This document shows positions 59,215-64,000 of a DNA stretch of 64,000 nucleotides, in pieces. The notes under the pieces are model-generated. The model searched no databases and had not been told where the DNA came from. It saw only the letters and a program-made list of their open reading frames with translations. Position numbers and translations under genes: made by a program. Within the stretch, counting starts at the first letter, position 1, and every line of letters begins with the position of its first letter. Origin of the DNA: CADEEL01 sp050246475 (GTDB lineage: Bacteria > Pseudomonadota > Alphaproteobacteria > Caulobacterales > Aquidulcibacteraceae); assembly GCA_050246475.1 (NCBI GenBank), contig JBFWVZ010000003.1, forward strand, positions 310,001-374,000, given 5' to 3'.

Positions 59215-59892
59215 TCAGCGCCGCGAGGCGCCCCACCATCCTAGCACGAACGCAGCGGCGGGGCCGTCTCCGTCGAGGCGCGCGCGCAGACCAACCTGGA
59301 GCGCGCCCCCATCCCGCCCAAACCGTACGGCCGAGAGCTGCGCCTGGATCGATTCATCACCCGCGCCGGCCTCCACGAATGCCTGCGCCATGGTCAGCCA
59401 GCGAGCGGCGGGCCGGAAACCGGCCGTCAATTCGTAGCGCTGGCGCTCGCATCCGCCGGAGAAGGTCTGCTGCGCCGCCTCGGCGTTAAAAAACACCCGC
59501 CCGCGCGAGAGGCCTGCGAGCGCCCGCACCTCGCCGCCTGCTTCGCCGCACCCTGGCGCGGGATCGGAGCGCCAAACCGCGCCCGCCTGCACCGCGATCG
59601 TGGCGCGCTCGCCGCGCAACAAGGCGGCTTTGCCAGCGATCGTGGCTTCACCGCGCCACTGAGTCTCGAACTCCGTCCGGCCTTCCACCCATGGCCGCGC
59701 GACAATCGACGCGCTGCGCCCCACCGGCCGCTCGAAATAATAATCGGCCTCGACGACGTGAGCGTCGCCGTCGCGCCCATACGCAACGGAGGCGATTTCC
59801 TGTCCGCCTTCGGGCGCGATCCAAGCGCCCGCGTGCGCGTGGCCCGTCAGGGCCGCCGCACAAACACCAACGCCAATGAAAAGCCGCCCCAT
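59215..59892 (-). CDS. Secreted protein, possibly an outer membrane beta-barrel
   Basis: A 225-residue protein with signal peptide (TGHAHA|GA). The mature part is a series of short alternating beta-type segments ending in aromatic residues (EIASVAYGRDGDAHVVEADYYFERPV; AALRGERATIAVQAGAVWRS-like) and a final FVLGWWGASRR. This fits a small outer membrane barrel, by inference only. It lies 81 nt upstream of the RND adaptor gene on the same strand. Confidence 0.65.
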   Translation of the reverse strand: MGRLFIGVGVCAAALTGHAHAGAWIAPEGGQEIASVAYGRDGDAHVVEADYYFERPVGRSASIVARPWVEGRTEFETQWRGEATIAGKAALLRGERATIAVQAGAVWRSDPAPGCGEAGGEVRALAGLSRGRVFFNAEAAQQTFSGGCERQRYELTAGFRPAARWLTMAQAFVEAGAGDESIQAQLSAVRFGRDGGALQVGLRARLDGDGPAAAFVLGWWGASRR

Positions 59893-59966
59893 CGCCCGCT
59901 CGCGTGCAACGCGAGTCGGACCGTTGCACGCCCGAAAGAGTCGTCAAAGCGCCCGGGACACGCGTC

Positions 59967-60740
59967 CTATGCGTCGTAGCCGGGGCTCTCACGTTCGAGC
60001 CGCCGCATGAGCGCGGGCCAGGCGAGGCGCGCGGCGCCGCCCATCATCTGCGGCGGCGTCTGGCCTTTGACGACATCCTGTATGTCCGGCTTGCCGAGCA
60101 GCACGTTCTCGCGCCCAGCCGTGAGCGCCATCACCTGCTGCGCGCATGCGCGCTCCAGATAGAACATGCTCATGAACGCCGCGCCCGCCGTCTCGCCGAC
60201 GGCCAGCGTGCCGTGATTGCGCAGGATCATCAGGTGCTTGTCGCCAAGATCCTGCACGAGGCGCGGGCGCTCATCGTGATTGAACGCCACGCCCTCGTAA
60301 TCGTGATAGGCGACGTTGGGCAGCGCGATCATGCAATGCTGCGTGAGCGGCAGCAGCCCTTCCTTCTGCGCCGCGACCGCGGTGCCGGCGTCGGTGTGCA
60401 GGTGGATGACGCAGATCGCATCCTCGCGCGCGGCGTGGATCGCGGAATGGATCGTGAAGCCCGCCGCGTTCACGAAATAGGGCGACGGCATCACCACCTG
60501 CCCCTCAAGATCGATCTTCACCAGCGAGGACGCCGTGATCTCGTCGAACAGCATCCCATAGGGATTGATCAGGAAGTGATGGTCGGGGCCCGGAACGCGC
60601 ATCGAGATGTGCGTGAAGATCATGTCGTCCCAGCCATAGAGCGCAACCAGACGATAGACCGCCGCGAGATCGACCCGCGCCTGCCATTCCTCAGCGCTCA
60701 CGCGCCCCTTAACGCTCACGATGCCGGCGTCGTCAGCCAT
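59967..60740 (-). CDS. Class II aldolase/adducin family protein
   Basis: A 257-residue aldolase-fold protein. LAAVYRLVALYGWDDMIFTHISMRVPG, HFLINPYGMLFDEI, and the Zn-binding His cluster HLHTDAGTAVAA and LMILRNHGTLAVGE are family hallmarks. Members act on phosphorylated sugars (fuculose/ribulose phosphate) or as decarboxylases, but this subgroup, with ITASSLVKID, is usually of unknown substrate. GGGAG precedes the start. It is divergent from NAD kinase. Confidence 0.9.
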   Translation of the reverse strand: MADDAGIVSVKGRVSAEEWQARVDLAAVYRLVALYGWDDMIFTHISMRVPGPDHHFLINPYGMLFDEITASSLVKIDLEGQVVMPSPYFVNAAGFTIHSAIHAAREDAICVIHLHTDAGTAVAAQKEGLLPLTQHCMIALPNVAYHDYEGVAFNHDERPRLVQDLGDKHLMILRNHGTLAVGETAGAAFMSMFYLERACAQQVMALTAGRENVLLGKPDIQDVVKGQTPPQMMGGAARLAWPALMRRLERESPGYDA

Positions 60741-60802
60741 CTCGGGCTCCCTATCTAAGCTGTGGACGGAAGTTTAAGGGGTGCGGGGGCACAAGACAAA
60801 CC

Positions 60803-61561
60803 ATGAAAATCGCCTTCACCGCGAGCGCACGGCCCGAGGCGCAGGAGGCGCTCCGGCGCTTAAGGCACACCTATGGCGAGGCGGGCGAAGCCGACGCCGA
60901 CGTCGTCGTCGCATTGGGCGGCGACGGCCATATGCTCGATACGCTGCGCAAACGGCTGACCGATAAGAAGCCTGTTTACGGCATGCACCGCGGCACCGTG
61001 GGCTTCCTGATGAACGCCTATGACGAAGCCGATCTCCCCAAGCGCCTGGAGCTTGCCGAGCAGGCGCGTATCCGCCCCCTCCTGGCGCGCAGCGAAACCG
61101 TTGCCGGCAAGACCGAGCAGGCATACGCGATCAACGAGGTCTCGCTGCTGCGGCAAACCTCGCAGACCGCGCAGATCCGCATCCTGGTGGACGGCGCCGA
61201 GCGCATGGCCGCGCTCTCCTGCGACGGCGTGATGATCGCCACGCCCGCGGGCTCCACCGCCTATAACCTTTCCGCCCACGGCCCCATCCTGCCGATCGGC
61301 GGGCGCCTCCTTGCGCTCACGCCCGTCTCCGCCTTCCGTCCGCGCCGCTGGCGCGGCGCGCTTCTTCCGCATACGGCGCATGTGCGCTTCGAGGTGCTGG
61401 AGCCTGAACGGCGCCCTGTCTCCGCCACAGCCGACAATCTCGAAACCAGGGACGTTCGCGCCGTCGATATCCGCGAGGACGCGCAAACCACGCTGACGAT
61501 GCTGTTCGATCCAGGCCACGCCTTGGACGAGCGCATCCTTCGCGAACAATTCAGCGTTTAA
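60803..61561 (+). CDS. nadK: NAD kinase
   Basis: A 252-residue NAD kinase that makes NADP+ from NAD+ with ATP. GGDGHMLDTLR is the GGDG motif; YAINEVSLLR the NE motif; and TPAGSTAYNLSAHGPI the conserved glycine-rich motif. The protein is slightly shorter than E. coli NadK, as is common in alphaproteobacteria. A poor ribosome site precedes the ATG. Confidence 0.96.
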   Translation: MKIAFTASARPEAQEALRRLRHTYGEAGEADADVVVALGGDGHMLDTLRKRLTDKKPVYGMHRGTVGFLMNAYDEADLPKRLELAEQARIRPLLARSETVAGKTEQAYAINEVSLLRQTSQTAQIRILVDGAERMAALSCDGVMIATPAGSTAYNLSAHGPILPIGGRLLALTPVSAFRPRRWRGALLPHTAHVRFEVLEPERRPVSATADNLETRDVRAVDIREDAQTTLTMLFDPGHALDERILREQFSV

Positions 61562-61611
61562 GAATTCTTGACGCGAAACGGCGGAGGATGCCCTCCAGGG
61601 GAGGCGTTTCC

Positions 61612-62067
61612 ATGTCCCAGCCGAGGCCGTCGCAGAGATTTGCCGCGTTCGATGAAGAAGCCGTCGAGCGCGCGGAAGCAGCGCTGCGCTCTCTCTCGGG
61701 AAATTTTCAAGCATGGATCGAAGACGAGGTGGAGAAGATCCAGCTCGCCCGCACCGCGGCGCGCGCCGCTCACTGGACGGACGAAAGCCTCGACGCGCTC
61801 TTCAACGCCGCGCACGACGCCAAGGGCTTGGGCGCAACCTACGACTATCCCTTTGTCACGCGCGTTGCCGCTTCGCTTTGCCGCCTGATCGAGACGCCGG
61901 AGGGCAAGGCCGCCGCGCGCGCGGCCCCTGCACTTGTCGAAGCGCATGTGGACGCGATCCGCGCTGCAGTCCGCGACAAGATCAAGGCGGAAGATCACCC
62001 AGTGGGCCGCGCGCTCATCGGCGCACTGGAGAAGAAGGTCGAAGCGCTGGGGGTGGCGCCCGTTTAG
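61612..62067 (+). CDS. Histidine phosphotransfer (Hpt)-like protein
   Basis: A 151-residue helical protein. LDALFNAAHDAKGLGATYDYPFVTRVAASLCRLIE is the alphaproteobacterial Hpt core, with candidate phosphoacceptor His 68. It would relay phosphate between a hybrid kinase and a response regulator, but no two-component genes are adjacent. GGGGAGG precedes the ATG at 61612; a start 8 codons upstream is also open. Confidence 0.8.
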   Translation: MSQPRPSQRFAAFDEEAVERAEAALRSLSGNFQAWIEDEVEKIQLARTAARAAHWTDESLDALFNAAHDAKGLGATYDYPFVTRVAASLCRLIETPEGKAAARAAPALVEAHVDAIRAAVRDKIKAEDHPVGRALIGALEKKVEALGVAPV

Positions 62068-62849
62068 GGCCTATTGCCCTCAAGCGGTTCGCTCGTCACC
62101 GAATAGCCGGCCTCCGCCGGAATCTTGAGGATCGGCGCGCCGTTCTCCTGCACCACCTCAGGCGTCACAGTCACGATCTTGCGCGTCCGTGAACGCTCGA
62201 TCGCGTCCGATGCACTCGCGGCTTCTGCAAGCATCTCAACGTTAAGCCGGGTCGGGAAGATGATGGTGCGCCGTTTCTCGCGCGCCGCCGCCAGCGCGTC
62301 GTTGGGCGTGATCCAGCAGGCGTCCACGGTCTCGCTGCCGTCGCAGAGCGCCTCCTGCTCGGCGGGCGCGCGCGCGATATAGAAGCGCGTGTCGAAGCGC
62401 TTCGGCATGCCCTTGGGCGTGATCCAGTGCGCGAAGGGCGTCAGCGCATCGAGCGCCAGCACCAGCCCCGCATCCTGGATCGTCTTGAGGAAGCTCACTT
62501 CGCCCTTGTTGATCGCGTCGCGCAGCGGCTCGAGCGGCGCGACTTCGTTCTCTTCGGCGAAGTGCTCACCTGCGCCGCGCCGCGAGGCTGGCCGCGCCAG
62601 GAGAAGCCCGCTCTCCTCGAACGCTTCCCGCAGCGCCGCGATGCGGAACGCGCGTTCGCCCTCGCCGGGATCGCCGTCCACCAGCGACGCCCAAGCCGGA
62701 TCGCTGTCCTCCTTCGCCACCTTCCCGCCCGGAAAAACGAGCGCGCCGGACGCAAAATCGATCTGGTGGTGGCGCTCCACCATCAGCACTTCGAGCGCGG
62801 GCGCATCGCGCACCAGAAGGATCGTGGAAGCCGGCACGAAATCGGCCAT
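62064..62849 (-). CDS. NUDIX hydrolase
   Basis: A 261-residue Nudix protein: FASGALVFPGGKVAKEDSD at the start of the domain, and the Nudix box split by an insertion: AFRIAALREAFEESGLLL gives the RE-x2-EE-x-GxLL element. It resembles the NUDT19/CoA diphosphatase-like group. The start at 62849 was chosen because the upstream open frame runs antisense through the next gene. It overlaps the end of the Hpt gene by 4 nt (convergent). Confidence 0.9.
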   Translation of the reverse strand: MADFVPASTILLVRDAPALEVLMVERHHQIDFASGALVFPGGKVAKEDSDPAWASLVDGDPGEGERAFRIAALREAFEESGLLLARPASRRGAGEHFAEENEVAPLEPLRDAINKGEVSFLKTIQDAGLVLALDALTPFAHWITPKGMPKRFDTRFYIARAPAEQEALCDGSETVDACWITPNDALAAAREKRRTIIFPTRLNVEMLAEAASASDAIERSRTRKIVTVTPEVVQENGAPILKIPAEAGYSVTSEPLEGNRP

Positions 62850-62939
62850 CGCATTGCCCCGCAAGGATTTATTGACGCTGTTGGGCGGCCCGTTTCTTAA
62901 CCGCGTCCGCGCTATAGACCCCCTCTCTTTGGGGAAGTC

Positions 62940-63569
62940 ATGTCCGCCGCGCTGAAATCTCTGGTCGCCGTCGCCGAGCCCGCGAAGCTCGCCCCGCGCA
63001 TCGATCTGCGCACGGGCCTCGTCGCCGCGGGCGTGCTGCGCTCGGCCTACACGCTCACGACGCTGACGCGCGAACTGCGCACCGCGCGCAACGCCTGGCG
63101 CGCCGCGGGCTTCACCGCGCCGCTTTCCGTCGAGCTGCCCTCGGCGCTCATGGAGGGCTTGGACCCCGAGCATCTCTGCGATGCCGCGCGCGAGGCCGGC
63201 TGCTCGCCCAAGGGTCTTTCTTTTGAATTGGACGAACGCGTTCTGGTGCGTGACGGCGCCCAGCTCGCGGAAGCGCTTCGCGCGCGCGGATGGGGCGTCT
63301 CCCTCGTCGCCGACCCCGCTTGCCCACTCCCCTTCGGCAAGCACGCGCGCGCACTTTACACCGAGCTCGTGCTCGATCCCCCCACGCCGGCGGACCCATA
63401 CATCGGCGTCGATCCGCGTGAGGACGATCCGCTGGGCCGCAGGCTCTACGCGGCGAAGGAAGCTGGCCTCGTGATCACTGCGCGCCGCGTCGAGACGCAT
63501 GGAGCCGCGGCGCTGCTCTTCGTGGCGGGCTTCGATCGCGCCGGCGGCCCGGTGGCGGCGCAACCTTAG
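62940..63569 (+). CDS. Hypothetical protein resembling a degenerate EAL domain
   Basis: A 209-residue cytoplasmic protein. SVELPSALMEGLDPEHLCDAAREAG, LSFELDERVLVRDGAQLAEALRARGWGVSLVADP and ALYTELVLDPP follow the strand-helix order of EAL phosphodiesterases, but the EAL and metal-binding acidic residues are missing or replaced. If real, it would be a catalytically dead c-di-GMP-binding or interaction domain. This is structural inference only. It is divergent from the NUDIX gene; its ribosome site GGGGAAG is good. Confidence 0.5.
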   Translation: MSAALKSLVAVAEPAKLAPRIDLRTGLVAAGVLRSAYTLTTLTRELRTARNAWRAAGFTAPLSVELPSALMEGLDPEHLCDAAREAGCSPKGLSFELDERVLVRDGAQLAEALRARGWGVSLVADPACPLPFGKHARALYTELVLDPPTPADPYIGVDPREDDPLGRRLYAAKEAGLVITARRVETHGAAALLFVAGFDRAGGPVAAQP

Positions 63570-63577
63570 TCATCATT

Positions 63578-63700
63578 TCCTTCTCCTGCCATGGGCGGGA
63601 GAAGGTGGCCGAAGGCCGGATGAGGGTGGGGTTCGCAAAACCAAGCGCGCCCCCTCATCCGTCAGCTTCGCAGACACCTTCTCCCCCTCGCGGGGGAGAA
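63578..63700. repeat. Intergenic CTCCCCC/GGGGGAG-like inverted-repeat element, copy 4
   Basis: Between two convergent genes: TTCTCCTGCCATGGGCGGGAGAA at the left, TTCTCCCCCTCGCGGGGGAGAA at the right, with GGATGAGGGTGGG and CCCCCTCATCC as an outer pair. The family is the same type as at 15.5, 27.8 and 37.5 kb. Confidence 0.7.
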
Positions 63701-63713
63701 GGGACGGGCTTGA

Positions 63714-64000
63714 TTACATCGCCGCTGCGCGCCCCGGCTTGATCTCGGCGGCGTCGAGCTTCTCCAATAGATAGTCGAGATCCTCGCGTGGGATGCTCTG
63801 GAACAGCGTCAACACGCGCTCGATCATCGTCTGGCGGAAGCGGCGCTTGTCGTCATTGCCGCCGTCGCGCTCGATCTGATGGTAGAGATCGACGGCCGCG
63901 CGGAACGGCGGGAAGAGCCGCGGCGGCAAGCCAGCGCGGTCAAACGCGGCCTTCAAACCCAGCGGCCCGTTGTCGTGAATCATCAGCCACATGCGCTGAT
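63714..64000 (-). CDS. Protein of unknown function, 5' end cut by window edge
   Basis: The last 95 codons of a gene continuing beyond the window. The visible part (QRMWLMIHDNGPLGLKAAFDRAG, FPPFRAAVDLYHQIE, MIERVLTLFQSIPREDLDYLLEKL) is helical and ends GRAAAM. It may belong to DUF2336-type proteins, but that is a weak impression. Confidence 0.7.
   Translation of the reverse strand, partial: QRMWLMIHDNGPLGLKAAFDRAGLPPRLFPPFRAAVDLYHQIERDGGNDDKRRFRQTMIERVLTLFQSIPREDLDYLLEKLDAAEIKPGRAAAM

Noticed and set aside
1..64000. CRISPR array, prophage or insertion sequence
   Set aside because: No regularly spaced direct repeats, no transposase, integrase or phage structural genes were found on either strand.

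Overview
The window is GC-rich, densely coded DNA typical of an alphaproteobacterium. Supporting signs are an Atm1-type ABC exporter, an ATP12 F1-ATPase assembly chaperone, a pcm-like gene directly upstream of tolC, a compact GltX, an alpha operon with the order rpsM-rpsK-rpoA-rplQ, an EcfG-type stress promoter, and many lipoproteins and small secreted proteins. The style fits the Hyphomonadales/Caulobacterales; that placement is inference, since no 16S rRNA is present. The DNA looks like an ordinary chromosome segment. I see no insertion sequence, integrase, phage block or CRISPR array.

Layout. 1-2.6 kb: truncated tolC and a PCM-like gene, tRNA-Cys, a BON-domain protein, tRNA-Asn. 2.6-8.1 kb: an enoyl-CoA hydratase, a lipoprotein and a four-gene archaic chaperone-usher pilus operon. 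8.1-13.4 kb: Atm1-like exporter, LOG-family hydrolase, and a run of gltX plus two TonB-C-like proteins closed by a terminator. 13.5-26 kb: mixed metabolism (oxidoreductases, MATE pump, TetR/DUF1761, truncated haemoglobin, aldo/keto reductase, PRC-barrel stress gene, class II DAHP synthase, TauD-like dioxygenase, MsrB). 26-27.6 kb: PadR-PspC operon with promoter, operator and terminator. 27.7-28.5 kb: gene-poor repeat DNA. 28.5-37.4 kb: a long minus-strand run (rluA-like, crcB, rluA, two TPR-2OG oxygenases, ATP12, a frameshifted gene, pccB, thioredoxin), much of it joined by 4-nt overlaps. 37.5-41.5 kb: S9 peptidase, a small basic protein, rarA. 41.6-44.2 kb: a tandem array of six paralogous small Cys-pair proteins. 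44.2-48.5 kb: YjbR/ArsR/VOC operon, the alpha ribosomal operon and an HxlR regulator divergent from an FMN reductase. 48.5-64 kb: GT8-like glycosyltransferase, tRNA-Thr, two sugar/solute transporters, DUF2785 lipoprotein, cytochrome c, an RND efflux pair, class II aldolase, NAD kinase, an Hpt-like protein, NUDIX hydrolase, a degenerate EAL-like protein and a truncated gene.

The most unusual parts are the six-copy C-x14-C small-protein array; the pair of TPR-2OG oxygenases sitting inside the otherwise conserved crcB-rluA-ATP12 neighbourhood; a Cys-pair TonB-C-like module present three times in two adjacent genes; and a lower-GC thioredoxin gene beside about 700 bases of unexplained DNA. Several regulatory sites can be read directly: a TetR palindrome, the PadR operator on a sigma70 promoter, an EcfG-type promoter, and sigma70 promoters for the alpha operon and the VOC operon.
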